Positions 25,939 through 33,431 of a stretch of DNA of 38,594 nt are shown in pieces. Origin of the DNA: CAZGCA01 sp964524145. Lineage in GTDB: Bacteria; Hydrogenedentota; CAZGCA01. Position 1 is the stretch's first letter, and every line of letters starts with the position of its first letter. The DNA lies in assembly GCA_964524145.1 (NCBI GenBank), contig CAZGCA010000060.1:1-38594 (forward strand), given 5' to 3'. The position numbers and the translations under genes were made by a program. The notes under the pieces were generated by a model. The model was not told the DNA's origin and did no database searches. It saw nothing but the letters and a program-made list of their open reading frames with translations.

Positions 25939-26159
25939 GCTGCGAATCGGAGGATCTCCACTTCTGCGCCTTTACGGACGGCTTCCTCCGCCATGGCAAG
26001 GATTCGCTCGGTAATGGCGTCCGACAGGTAGTACTCCCCGCAGTTCTCGCAGACGTCGGCGGGAACCTCTTTCACGATCACCGTCGTCTCACCCCGCTGC
26101 AGTGTGACGCTCGCCTTGCCTGGTTGCGTTTCGCCCTGTTTGCACATAACACATCTCAT
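25935..26159 (-). CDS. YgiT/MqsA-type zinc-finger protein
   Basis: 74 residues from the ATG at 26159, which gives the family's usual opening MRCVMCKQG. Zinc ligands are the C3/C6 pair (CVMC) and a second CENC pair in EVPADVCENCGEYYLSD, followed by a helical tail. These small proteins are often the N-terminal half of MqsA-type antitoxins or stand-alone partners of small toxins. GAGGT lies 5 bases upstream of this start. A second start at 26219 has an even better AGAGGAG site and would add 20 residues before the first Cys pair. The stop overlaps the HEPN-like gene by 4 bases. No MqsR or DUF4258-like toxin is visible upstream. Confidence 0.75.
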   Translation of the reverse strand: MRCVMCKQGETQPGKASVTLQRGETTVIVKEVPADVCENCGEYYLSDAITERILAMAEEAVRKGAEVEILRFAA

Positions 26160-26288
26160 AACGACCTCGATAACCGTTGTCGCGACCCGCCTGTCTGTGT
26201 TTGCGTAAGGAGTATGCATCTCAACTCCTCTGGCCTTAAGCACTATTGACTCTTGCATAGATAAAGGAACATGTGTGTGTTTCGTAGC

Positions 26289-26382
26289 GCCAGCATCTTG
26301 CTGGCAGTCGTGAGGGCGTCCCGCCCTCATCTGTACGGGAGCGAGACGCTCCCGAGACTGCCGGCGAGGACGCCAGCGGCAC
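26289..26382. repeat. Multi-hairpin intergenic repeat element
   Basis: Three consecutive perfect hairpins: GCCAGC/GCTGGC (26289-26294, 26300-26305), GAGGGCG/CGCCCTC (26312-26318, 26322-26328) and GGGAGCG/CGCTCCC (26337-26343, 26347-26353). GGCAGTC (26303-26309) pairs with GACTGCC (26356-26362), and GGCG/CGCC forms a final short stem, so the element can fold as a branched structure. It resembles dispersed palindromic elements common in Planctomycetes-like and other large genomes. It occupies the 378-base region before 26598; nothing else is recognised there. Confidence 0.75.
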
Positions 26383-26597
26383 GTCAGAAGCCTGTCCCAT
26401 TAGCAATGCAAGCATCAATAATGTACCCGGAACGGCATTGGAAATCAAGGTTTCTCTTGTAACCATGGCTGTTGATCTTGTCGTTCCTCGTGCCGATAGA
26501 GCCCGGTTTGTGTGTCGCCGTTCCACCGAGATGCTGGTTGACCCGCCGTCTCTGTTTCGTGTACCGTGATCGTGTGGGCAGAGAAGAGGAACGGGTG

Positions 26598-27521
26598 ATG
26601 AGAATAGGCACAGTTGCAGCCCCGGTCGTCTTGGCGGGGATAGTATTACTCGGGGCCGGTCGCGGCTCGATGGCCGGCGAGTCCGAGCTGCCGGTCAGTT
26701 GGAATCTTGGCACGGGCGTGCCCGTCTTGTTTCCAAGCGGGAGCAAGTGGGAGGGGGACAACATTTACGCGCCGGACGTCCATTTCTTCGGCGGCACGTA
26801 CCACATGTGGTACGGCGGCCAGGGGCGTGACGGTCACGACCGGATCCATTACGCCACGAGCGAGGACGGCACACGCTGGAAACGGCATCCGGGCAACTTT
26901 GCGCTCGATTGCGGCACCTCGAACCACGTCAACGACCCGTCGGTGGTCAGGCACGACGGCACGTTCTACATGTATTACACCGACGCGCTCGTCGCGGAGA
27001 TCGACAGGATACATCTCGCTGTCTCGGACGACGGGACCACATGGCGGAAAGAAGGGCTCGCAGTCGACGTCGGGCCTCCCGGGTCGTGGGATTCGTTCAA
27101 GGTGGGCCGTCCGTCGGCCATCTTCGAGGCCGGGCTTTTCAAGATGTGGTACGACGGCAACGACGGCAAGGCGCGTCACGTCGGGTACGCGACGTCGCAA
27201 GACGGTCGCCGCTGGACGAAATCGAAGGCCAACCCCGTCATGTTCAACGCCGGCGCCGTCGACGTCAAACACATCGACAAGCAGTACGTCATGGTTCACG
27301 AGAGTCAGAAAGGCACGCTCTGGGCTGTTGCGCCGAACGAGACCGACTGGGAGGGCCGCGGGTACCTTTTCCGACTGAGCGGCGGCACGCAGGACCGCCA
27401 CGGCCAGGTTACGCCGATGATCTTCGTCCGCGACGGCCGCTGGGTCGCGACCTATTTCGGCGGCGCGTCCGTTCCGACCTGGAACCACAACCGCATCATG
27501 ATGGCTGTCGCTGCCAAGTGA
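26598..27521 (+). CDS. Secreted five-bladed beta-propeller protein (GH43/GH32-like)
   Basis: 307 residues from the ATG at 26598, chosen because it begins a good signal peptide (MRIGTVAAPVVLAGIVLLGA, probable cleavage near SMAGES). Five repeats of similar form follow: HFFGGTYHMWYGG, VRHDGTFYMYYTD, FEAGLFKMWYDGN, HIDKQYVMVHES and VRDGRWVATYFGG, most followed by a blade pattern such as ATSEDGTRW or ATSQDGRRW. This is the five-bladed propeller of GH43/GH32/GH62/GH130-like proteins. HVNDPSVVRHDG resembles the Asp-bearing strand of these enzymes, but I cannot establish the full catalytic set, so it may bind rather than cleave glycans. Confidence 0.75.
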   Translation: MRIGTVAAPVVLAGIVLLGAGRGSMAGESELPVSWNLGTGVPVLFPSGSKWEGDNIYAPDVHFFGGTYHMWYGGQGRDGHDRIHYATSEDGTRWKRHPGNFALDCGTSNHVNDPSVVRHDGTFYMYYTDALVAEIDRIHLAVSDDGTTWRKEGLAVDVGPPGSWDSFKVGRPSAIFEAGLFKMWYDGNDGKARHVGYATSQDGRRWTKSKANPVMFNAGAVDVKHIDKQYVMVHESQKGTLWAVAPNETDWEGRGYLFRLSGGTQDRHGQVTPMIFVRDGRWVATYFGGASVPTWNHNRIMMAVAAK

Positions 27522-27555
27522 TTGCACAAATGGGCACAACGGCAGGTGACAGTGC

Positions 27556-29196
27556 TCAGCCCGTGGGCTGCGCGGGCTCGGGTGCTGTCGGCTGAGCCGG
27601 AACCTGACCCTCAGGCTCGAGTATGCGCCAGCCGCCGCCCCGCCACCAGTCGCGCCACTGGAACGGTTTGTCGCCGACGTCGCGGCCCACAAGCCTGACC
27701 AGCGCAGCGTGGCACGCGGGCCTCAGATACATATATTGCTCCATGACGCTTATGATTATGGGTATTGCCCGCTTGTCGTCGTTGTCCGCAAGCGCCTCGA
27801 GGGCTTTCGCTTTCACCTGCTGGTCCTCGTACGTGATGTTGTACCGGTCGCTGATAAACTCCCTGAGCGTTACCATCGCCTGTTCGCCGCCTATCTGGCC
27901 AAGCGCCCAAACCGCGGCAGTCTGAATGCGGCGTTCGTGGTGCTTGACCAGCGGGAGCACGTACTGCTGCCCGGCAGGATCTCCTATCCTACCAAGCGCT
28001 TCGGCCGCATACCAGATAACCTCCCAGGTCTTGTCCGAGGTTGCTTTTCCGAGCGCTTCGACCACGGAAGGATCGCCTATCCGACCGAGCGCAAAGGCCG
28101 CGACACTGCGCAACCGCGCATCCTGGTCGCCGAGCATCGCGATGAAGTCGGACACCACCGGCTTGCCGACGTCTGGAAGCGCGTCCGCGACCATCTGCAT
28201 CGAGGCGGGGTCTCCCTGCGTGAGACCGTCCGCAAGGCCGAGCACGACGTCTTCGGGAGGCAGTTTCGACAACGCGCCGGCTACCGCCCTGCGAACGACG
28301 TCGTCCGGGTCGGCGAGGCTCGCGACAAGTGGTGGAACCGCCGCCGGATCGCGGAGCTGTCCAAGCGAGAACGCTGCGTCGGCACGCACTTGCGGATCAT
28401 CATCCTCGAGCGCGTCGATAAGGGCGTCGGTAGCTGTCCGCTCTTCCGTACTCGGCCGTGACGGTCCCTCGCCGGGCGGAAGTATGCGCGGCCTCTCCGG
28501 TCCCTTGGCGGTCTCCTTCAGCGTCTCCTCGACCGCGGCGCGCACGAGAACGCTCTCGTCGCGCATCATCGCCAGCAACTGCTTCAACGCCGAATCTTCC
28601 GTGCCGCGCTCCATGGCAAACCCGTTCTCCTGCACGGAGAGCAGGTTGGCTATCTCGTCGGGCCTGACCTCGATAATCTCGACGAACTTCGCGTTCTTGA
28701 CAAGGAGCGCATTGAGCGGTACTTCCGTGCCCGAATGGTTGCCCTCGAGATCGTACACCGCCACTACCGTAAACGGCGTTTCGTCGGTCGCTCGACCGTC
28801 GTACCCGTAGTCCGTCGGCGCGACCGACCCAATCACGAACGGGCACTTGAACGTCTCGAGATCGCTGATATAACCCGGGTAGAGGTCCGTCAGCTCTTTC
28901 GGCAGAACACCCCGGTTGGACGCGGCGTAACGTTCGAGCGCCAGACCCAGCTCGCGCAACCGGTTCAGGCAGATCTCGCGAGCCCCTTCCGGGTCTATCT
29001 GGCCGCGGTACTGTGTGAACCCGATGTAGACGCCGGCCGCCGAAGCCAGCAACAGCACGAAAAGCGCGACTATCAGTTTGGTCTTGCTGCGTTTCTTCTC
29101 GGGAGGCTGCTCCGCCATCTCTCTTCTGATCGAGCGTTGATAGCGCGAGAAGACGGATTCGTATTCAGGGTCGGACTCCCCGGGTGTCTTGAGCAA
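27556..29196 (-). CDS. Membrane-anchored HEAT-repeat protein with pseudopilin-like segment
   Basis: 546 residues from a TTG at 29196, which is preceded by AGAGAGGAG at 5 bases. One membrane helix at about 41-60 (LIVALFVLLLASAAGVYIGF) follows a basic cytoplasmic stretch. Next comes a segment resembling the post-helix part of DUF1559/type II pseudopilin-like proteins (CLNRLRELGLALERYAASNR, then DLYPGYISDLETFKCP). From ~255 to ~490 there are about six HEAT/PBS repeats, for example DDPQVRADAAFSLGQLRDPA, DARLRSVAAFALGRIGDPS and VIWYAAEALGRIGDPA. The tail is Pro/Gln-rich. Probably a scaffold acting outside the cytoplasm. It ends convergently, 34 bases after the propeller gene. Confidence 0.82.
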   Translation of the reverse strand: MLKTPGESDPEYESVFSRYQRSIRREMAEQPPEKKRSKTKLIVALFVLLLASAAGVYIGFTQYRGQIDPEGAREICLNRLRELGLALERYAASNRGVLPKELTDLYPGYISDLETFKCPFVIGSVAPTDYGYDGRATDETPFTVVAVYDLEGNHSGTEVPLNALLVKNAKFVEIIEVRPDEIANLLSVQENGFAMERGTEDSALKQLLAMMRDESVLVRAAVEETLKETAKGPERPRILPPGEGPSRPSTEERTATDALIDALEDDDPQVRADAAFSLGQLRDPAAVPPLVASLADPDDVVRRAVAGALSKLPPEDVVLGLADGLTQGDPASMQMVADALPDVGKPVVSDFIAMLGDQDARLRSVAAFALGRIGDPSVVEALGKATSDKTWEVIWYAAEALGRIGDPAGQQYVLPLVKHHERRIQTAAVWALGQIGGEQAMVTLREFISDRYNITYEDQQVKAKALEALADNDDKRAIPIIISVMEQYMYLRPACHAALVRLVGRDVGDKPFQWRDWWRGGGWRILEPEGQVPAQPTAPEPAQPTG

Positions 29197-29259
29197 GTGG
29201 CTCCTCTCTCTCTGTCTACACGTACCGCACGACCACCGCGCTTGCTACCCTCGACATTC

Positions 29260-29288
29260 AGTATAGCACATCCGTGACCGCATGACAA
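29260..29288 (-). promoter_or_regulatory. Promoter of the HEAT-repeat gene
   Basis: On the minus strand TTGTCA (29288-29283) is followed after 17 bases by TATACT (29265-29260). Each hexamer has 5 of 6 consensus bases. The -10 is 63 bases before the TTG start at 29196. Confidence 0.7.
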
Positions 29289-29334
29289 ACCTCCGCACCA
29301 TCGTTCCCGCGTTTCCCAGTTGCGCGGGGTGTTG

Positions 29335-29343
29335 TGGTATAAT
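29335..29343 (+). promoter_or_regulatory. Extended -10 promoter of greA-nadE-rsmI
   Basis: TGGTATAAT (29335-29343) is a perfect -10 hexamer with the TGn extension, 59 bases before the greA ATG. No good -35 lies at the usual distance, as expected for extended -10 promoters. It is back to back with the HEAT gene promoter. Confidence 0.65.
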
Positions 29344-29402
29344 TGTCGGCACTTACTTCGCTGGGCGGTTGCGGTTGGGTTGCGTTCTGGTTGGAGACGG
29401 CA

Positions 29403-29879
29403 ATGGATGGAGACACGGTTTGGCTGACTGCCGACGGTCTCGAGAAGCTGAAGGCCGAGTTTGATAAGCTCAAGACCGTCGACAGGCCCGAGATCGTCAA
29501 GGCGATAGCTACGGCGCGTGCGCACGGCGACGTGACGGACAACGCCGAGTACCGAGCCGCCAAGGAACAGCACGGGCTCATCGAGGCGCGGATCGCCGGC
29601 CTCGAGGACAAGATCGCGCGTGCGCGGCTCATCGGCGAAGAGGATGTGCCCGCCGACAAAGTGTACCTCGGTGCAAGCGTCAGACTCGAAGACCTCAAGA
29701 AGGGTCGAACGGTGGAATACACGATTGTGGACGCTGCGGAAGCCGACTTCAAGGCGCGGAAGATATCCGCGAGCTCGCCTGTCGCGCAAGCGCTGCTGGG
29801 CAAAACGGTGGGCGACGTGGTGACAGCCAACGTCCCCGCCGGCGAGTTGAAATACAAGATTATCGGGATCATGAGGTGA
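29403..29879 (+). CDS. greA: Transcription elongation factor GreA
   Basis: 158 residues, the standard GreA length. The N-terminal coiled coil ends in the tip ARAHGDVTDNAEYRAAKEQ (39-57). The two acidic tip residues that position magnesium for RNA cleavage are D43 and D46; the second is Glu in E. coli, here a conservative Asp. The C-terminal FKBP-like domain carries VYLGASVRLEDLKKG and SPVAQALLGKTVGDVV. It rescues backtracked RNA polymerase by stimulating transcript cleavage. The ATG at 29403 follows GGAGA; a longer frame from 29343 overlaps the promoter. First gene of a housekeeping operon, 12 bases before nadE. Confidence 0.95.
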   Translation: MDGDTVWLTADGLEKLKAEFDKLKTVDRPEIVKAIATARAHGDVTDNAEYRAAKEQHGLIEARIAGLEDKIARARLIGEEDVPADKVYLGASVRLEDLKKGRTVEYTIVDAAEADFKARKISASSPVAQALLGKTVGDVVTANVPAGELKYKIIGIMR

Positions 29880-29891
29880 TACCGGGGACCT

Positions 29892-30731
29892 ATGGATAAC
29901 AACTCTGTTGTGGACGATGCGAAAACCCGGGCGGTGATTCGGTCCGTGCTCGACGAGCTCCGGATCGATCCGCCTGCAGTGATGGCGCAACTTATTGCGT
30001 TCGTTCGAGACGAGACGCAACAGGCCGGCAAACGCACTGTGGTTATCGGTTTGTCCGGCGGCCTTGATTCGGCAGCGTCAGCGTTTGTCGCGGTGGAAGC
30101 TCTCGGCAAAGAGAACGTTATAGGGTATTGCCTGCCTTACCGCACGACGGCTGCGATCGCCTGCGAAGACGCTTCCCTCGCGGCTTCGACGCTCGGGGTC
30201 GAGTCTGTCACTGTGGATATCACACCGATTGTCGACGCGTACCTCGAGATGTTCCCGGATGCGGACGATAAGCGTAAGGGCAACGTGATGGCGCGGACGC
30301 GCATGATCGTGCTCTACGACCGGTCGGCGGTCCACGATGCGCTGGTTCTCGGGACAGGCAACAAGACGGAGGAGTTGCTGGGCTACACGACGTTGTGGGG
30401 CGATATGGCCTGCGGAATCAACCCGCTTGGCGACCTGTACAAGACCCAAGTGAGACAGCTTGCCGCCGCCCTCGGCGTGCCGAAACGCATAATTGACAAG
30501 ACGCCGAGCGCGGACCTCTGGGAAGGGCAGACCGACGAAGGCGAACTCGGGATCACGTACGCGGAGGCCGACGCGATCCTCCACCTGATGGTGGACAACG
30601 AGATGACCCGGGAACAGGTTGTCGAGATGGGGTTCAAGGCCGGGGCCGTGCGCAAGGTCGATGGGTTGGTCCGTGCGAACGAGTTCAAGAGGCGCATGCC
30701 GAAGGTGGCGAAGCTCGCGCCGACCCGATAG
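29892..30731 (+). CDS. nadE: Ammonia-dependent NAD+ synthetase
   Basis: 279 residues. The ATP-pyrophosphatase loop is SGGLDS (55-60) in VVIGLSGGLDSAASAF. VLGTGNKTEELLGYTTLWGD is the NadE substrate-binding motif and KTPSADLWEGQTDEGELG the C-terminal signature. There is no N-terminal nitrilase domain, so it should use ammonia rather than glutamine to amidate deamido-NAD. It lies between greA and rsmI with gaps of 12 and 2 bases, so co-transcription is likely. Confidence 0.95.
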   Translation: MDNNSVVDDAKTRAVIRSVLDELRIDPPAVMAQLIAFVRDETQQAGKRTVVIGLSGGLDSAASAFVAVEALGKENVIGYCLPYRTTAAIACEDASLAASTLGVESVTVDITPIVDAYLEMFPDADDKRKGNVMARTRMIVLYDRSAVHDALVLGTGNKTEELLGYTTLWGDMACGINPLGDLYKTQVRQLAAALGVPKRIIDKTPSADLWEGQTDEGELGITYAEADAILHLMVDNEMTREQVVEMGFKAGAVRKVDGLVRANEFKRRMPKVAKLAPTR

Positions 30732-30733
30732 CC

Positions 30734-31432
30734 GTGGACGATGGCATCTTATATGTTGTCAGCACACCGATCGGTAATCTCGAGGATATTACGCTGCGCG
30801 CCGTGCGCATCCTCAAAGAAGTCGACCTGATAGCAGCCGAAGACACGCGCCGCACACGCAAGCTTCTGTCGCATTTCGATATACACACACCCATCACCAG
30901 CTATCACGAGCATAACGAGCGCGCGAAGGCGACCCGGATCGCCGACCGGATCGAGAACGGCCAATCGGTGGCCCTTGTCTCCGATGCCGGAACGCCGGCA
31001 GTATCCGACCCGGGTTACCACATCATCAACGAATCGATCCGGCGCGGCATCGCCGTGGTGCCCGTGCCGGGTCCCGACGCCTTCTCGGCCGCGCTGGTAG
31101 GGTCAGGTTTGCCGGGCAACGAGTTCGTGTTCGGCGGGTTTCTGCCGCGCAAACAAGGCCGGCTGCGTGCATGTCTCGAGGCGCTCGGAACGGAGAAGCG
31201 AACGACGATCTTCTACGAATCGCCCCACCGGCTGCTCAAGACGCTGGGCCTGCTCGCGGAGCTTTACCCGGAGAGACGCGTTGCGATCGGCCGCGAGCTG
31301 ACCAAGCGCCACGAAGAGTTTATTCGCGGCACGGCTCAATCCGTCTACGAGACCGTGCGTGACACGCAAGTTCGCGGCGAGTTCGTGCTGGTCATTGGGG
31401 GAGCGGGCAAAGCCAAGCCGGAAGCGACCTGA
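30734..31432 (+). CDS. rsmI: 16S rRNA (cytidine-1402-2'-O)-methyltransferase RsmI, short C-terminus
   Basis: 232 residues from a GTG two bases after nadE. The SAM-dependent tetrapyrrole-methylase fold is clear: LYVVSTPIGNLEDITLRAVR at the N-terminus, AAEDTRRTRKLL, SDAGTPAVSDPGYH and VPVPGPDAFSAAL. FYESPHRLLKTL and AIGRELTKRHEEFIRGT complete the RsmI set. It 2'-O-methylates C1402 in the decoding centre of 16S rRNA. Typical RsmI is about 270-290 residues; this one ends after the methylase fold and lacks the C-terminal helical extension. Last gene of the greA operon. Confidence 0.93.
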   Translation: MDDGILYVVSTPIGNLEDITLRAVRILKEVDLIAAEDTRRTRKLLSHFDIHTPITSYHEHNERAKATRIADRIENGQSVALVSDAGTPAVSDPGYHIINESIRRGIAVVPVPGPDAFSAALVGSGLPGNEFVFGGFLPRKQGRLRACLEALGTEKRTTIFYESPHRLLKTLGLLAELYPERRVAIGRELTKRHEEFIRGTAQSVYETVRDTQVRGEFVLVIGGAGKAKPEAT

Positions 31433-31500
31433 GTATCAGGCAGGCTCGGCTCCCTTCATGCTCATCGATAGGTTGACACGTGTCGTTGCGGTGCCAGGGA

Positions 31501-31543
31501 AAAGGAAGAGCCGCTCCAAGCCCTGGTGTTCTCGGAGCGACTC
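31501..31543 (-). terminator. Terminator of micro-peptide unit 1
   Basis: On the minus strand GAGTCGCTCC (31543-31534) pairs fully (one G-U) with GGAGCGGCTC (31517-31508), followed by TTCCTTTTCCC. It starts 24 bases after the stop of the 38-residue ORF. Its distal arm shares the GGAGCGGCT core with the terminator of unit 2. Confidence 0.75.
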
Positions 31544-31566
31544 GATTCCAACAATACTAGTTGGCG

Positions 31567-31683
31567 CTAGACCGGCGTGCCAGCGAACAGCTCGGCGATG
31601 AGAGCGATCAACTGCAGGATCAGCTCAATGATCGCCGCCAGCGGTGGGTAAAGCGCAGCTAGTATAGCTAATATCGTCTCCAT
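31567..31683 (-). CDS. Micro-ORF 1: 38-residue hydrophobic/amphipathic peptide
   Basis: 38 codons reading METILAILAALYPPLAA at the N-terminus, a middle LILQLIALIAELF and the end AGTPV. The mRNA has a very strong ribosome site, AAGAGGAGGAA, 6 bases before the ATG. It sits between a consensus promoter (31742-31771) and a terminator (31501-31543), which together make a dedicated single-gene unit. The peptide is almost all Leu/Ile/Ala with a central Pro-Pro and two Glu, so it probably forms a membrane-associated or self-assembling helix pair. It resembles micro-ORF 2 in length, proline position and a later Glu-Leu/Phe face. No known family is recognised; a type I toxin-like, signalling or membrane-complex peptide are all possible. 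Confidence 0.7.
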   Translation of the reverse strand: METILAILAALYPPLAAIIELILQLIALIAELFAGTPV

Positions 31684-31741
31684 ACGCAGTTCCTCCTCTT
31701 CTATAGACCCATGGACAGACCTGCATCTTCCTCTTTATAAT

Positions 31742-31771
31742 ATTATACATCGAAGCTGAGGCGGGTGTCAA
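31742..31771 (-). promoter_or_regulatory. Perfect sigma-70 promoter of micro-peptide unit 1
   Basis: On the minus strand TTGACA (31771-31766), an 18-base spacer and TATAAT (31747-31742): both hexamers match consensus exactly. The leader before the ATG at 31683 is about 50 bases and contains GAGGA boxes. Confidence 0.85.
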
Positions 31772-31825
31772 ATGAGACTGAAGCGGGCACTCGAGAGGGC
31801 CAACAGCTGACAGATATCGCCTCAA

Positions 31826-31850
31826 CTGCAAGCTTATCAAAAGCTTGCAG
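31826..31850. other. Perfect palindromic hairpin between the two micro-peptide units
   Basis: CTGCAAGCTT (31826-31835) and AAGCTTGCAG (31841-31850) are perfect 10-base complements with an ATCAA loop. It lies upstream of the unit 1 promoter and downstream of the unit 2 terminator. No T tract follows on either strand, so an operator or a structural site is as likely as a second terminator. Confidence 0.6.
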
Positions 31851-31899
31851 TCGGCAAGTCGAGTATGAGGAACAGAACGGCTCCCCTTTGATAGGTGGC

Positions 31900-31943
31900 A
31901 CAAAGAAAGCCGCTCCAAGACAAACCGTTCTCAAAGCGGCTTC
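31900..31943 (-). terminator. Terminator of micro-peptide unit 2
   Basis: On the minus strand AAGCCGCTTTGAG (31942-31930) pairs over 13 positions (three G-U) with CTTGGAGCGGCTT (31919-31907), followed by TCTTTG. It begins about 30 bases after the stop of the 36-residue ORF and shares its distal arm with the unit 1 terminator. Confidence 0.75.
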
Positions 31944-31972
31944 GAATCCCTACTGCCTGTTGTGGGCCTGTG

Positions 31973-32083
31973 CTATACGCCGACGATCACTCCCAGGAAG
32001 AACTCCAACAGCCTGAGGAGCGCGTCCAGGAATCCCTCCAGACTGGGAAACAGCGCAAACAACAACGCGAGTACCAAATTCAT
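31973..32083 (-). CDS. Micro-ORF 2: 36-residue hydrophobic/amphipathic peptide
   Basis: 36 codons: N-terminus MNLVLALLFALFPSLEG, middle FLDALLRLLEFF, end LGVIVGV. GGAAGGAGAAG lies just before the ATG. As with micro-ORF 1, it has its own exact-consensus promoter and a terminator, and encodes a Leu/Phe/Ala-rich peptide with a proline at residue 13 (Pro-Pro at 13-14 in copy 1) and one or two acidic residues on an otherwise apolar face. The two copies are tandem, same-strand and diverged at the sequence level, so they look like an old duplication kept under selection. No known family is recognised. Confidence 0.7.
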   Translation of the reverse strand: MNLVLALLFALFPSLEGFLDALLRLLEFFLGVIVGV

Positions 32084-32142
32084 CTTCGTCTTCTCCTTCC
32101 GTATTGACTCTTAGTCAGATACCCTCCCAACTTGTCGTGCAT

Positions 32143-32172
32143 ATTATACAGGGCAGTAGCGCGGTGTGTCAA
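32143..32172 (-). promoter_or_regulatory. Perfect sigma-70 promoter of micro-peptide unit 2
   Basis: On the minus strand TTGACA (32172-32167), an 18-base spacer and TATAAT (32148-32143), both exact. Architecture and spacer length are identical to unit 1. The leader before the ATG at 32083 is about 53 bases. Confidence 0.85.
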
Positions 32173-32306
32173 GCCGTTTTCGCGTCGCGTGAAAAACCCA
32201 CTTTCATGTCGCGGGCCATCGGCCAGCCGGCCCGGTGCATTTCACGATACGGCGAGCGAGCTGTGCTTGACTTTTGGCGAGGCTGGTTGGTAGTGTTGGT
32301 GTGGCA

Positions 32307-32400
32307 GGAGAGGTGTCCGAGTTGGCTGAAGGAGCACGCTTGGAAAGCGTGTGGCCGGCTAAACCCCGGCTCGCGGGTTCGAATCCCGCCCTCTCCGCCA
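32307..32400 (+). tRNA. tRNA-Ser (GGA anticodon)
   Basis: 94 bases including an encoded CCA end. Acceptor arms GGAGAGG (from 32307) and CCTCTCC pair fully. The anticodon stem CACGC/GCGTG (32335-32339, 32347-32351) encloses TTGGAAA, giving anticodon GGA at 32342-32344. A long variable arm (GCCGG/CCGGC type) is typical of class II tRNA-Ser, and the T arm GCGGGTTCGAATCCCGC is intact. About 185 bases after it contain nothing I recognise. Confidence 0.97.
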
Positions 32401-32585
32401 TTTCGCCTTGGCCATTTCTGACTACCCTTATTTGGCAGCTCCTTGCAGGTTATGGTGCAATTCGGGAAATCGTTTGTGCGTGCTTTTGTGCACGTTTGAC
32501 AGGGGAACGTGCAGAGGAACGGGCATGCGGCGAGTAACGTGGCGATAGGATCGCTTAACCCGCTTTCGAGCCGGACCACGTTCCC

Positions 32586-33431
32586 TCAGGAATCAATCAC
32601 GGCATACGCGTTGCTCAACACCACCGCCCGCTCGGTGCGGGTTTGAATGATGTAGCGTCCTTGGTTTCCTTTGTCTTTCCATCCCTCTGTAATGAGGGTC
32701 TCGCCGGGAAAGACAACCTCCGAAAGCCTTGTTCTGAGCTCTCTGAACCGGGCAACGTCTCCGCCGCATGCGCCCTCGACAATGGCTCGGGTCGCGAAAC
32801 CGAACGTGCAGAGTCCGTGGAGGATAGGCCTGTCGAACCCCGCCGTCTTGGCGCCGGCTGGATCGATGTGCAGCGGGTTCATATCGCCGTTAAGTCGATA
32901 CAACGCCGCCTGGTTCTCAGCCGTCTGGTAGGCGACACGGAACTCCGGCTCCGCGCCCTGAGGCGCTTCGATGCGCTCGGCTTTTGGGCCGGGGTCGCCC
33001 CCGAATCCGCCGCCGCCTACGTAAAACGTCACGGCGACGTTCTCGACCAGACATTCTCCCTCTTCGTCCTTGGTTTCGACACGGGTGATAATGAGTGCAG
33101 CCTTCCGTTTGTCATATATGTTCTCGACCGTCAACGTGGTGGAGGTCTTCCCGTGCGGCGGCAGGGGACGATGGACCCGGAGAGAGTGTTCGCCGTGGAT
33201 GCTCCGCAATGGATCCAGCTTTAGGACGGAAGCGAGTTCCGGTTGGAGTTCGTGGCCGAATAGCACACCGAAACTCGGAATCACCCTCAACCCGCCGGGC
33301 GCGTTCTCATAGACGAACTCGAGCGAATCCTCGGGTTGGGCGCCGATACTCAAGTTGTAGAAGATGACGTCCTTCTCGTCATACTCGCGAATGCTCGGCC
33401 CCAACTGTTTACCGATCGCACTGAGATCCAT
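32586..33431 (-). CDS. MaoC/hydratase-2-type (R)-specific enoyl-CoA hydratase
   Basis: 281 residues, the length of a double hot-dog hydratase (MFE-2 hydratase 2 / MaoC-like). The C-terminal half carries the family signature YRLNGDMNPLHIDPAGA with catalytic D and H, then GFDRPILHGLCTFG. The N-terminal half (VIPSFGVLFGHELQPELAS) is the substrate-binding non-catalytic hot dog. It hydrates trans-2-enoyl-CoA to (R)-3-hydroxyacyl-CoA. The ATG at 33431 has AAGGAG about 11 bases upstream. It is divergent from the had-oah-dch operon across a 348-base region, so it may serve the fatty-acyl-like intermediates formed after ring opening. Confidence 0.9.
   Translation of the reverse strand: MDLSAIGKQLGPSIREYDEKDVIFYNLSIGAQPEDSLEFVYENAPGGLRVIPSFGVLFGHELQPELASVLKLDPLRSIHGEHSLRVHRPLPPHGKTSTTLTVENIYDKRKAALIITRVETKDEEGECLVENVAVTFYVGGGGFGGDPGPKAERIEAPQGAEPEFRVAYQTAENQAALYRLNGDMNPLHIDPAGAKTAGFDRPILHGLCTFGFATRAIVEGACGGDVARFRELRTRLSEVVFPGETLITEGWKDKGNQGRYIIQTRTERAVVLSNAYAVIDS

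Noticed and set aside
31475..31484. GACACGTGTC palindrome between rsmI and micro-unit 1
   Set aside because: A single short palindrome without a second copy, promoter context or flanking structure; chance is likely.
31625..31918. 97-codon minus-strand frame overlapping micro-ORF 1
   Set aside because: It crosses the consensus promoter and the inter-unit hairpin, has no ribosome site at its start, and competes with a much better placed 38-codon ORF.
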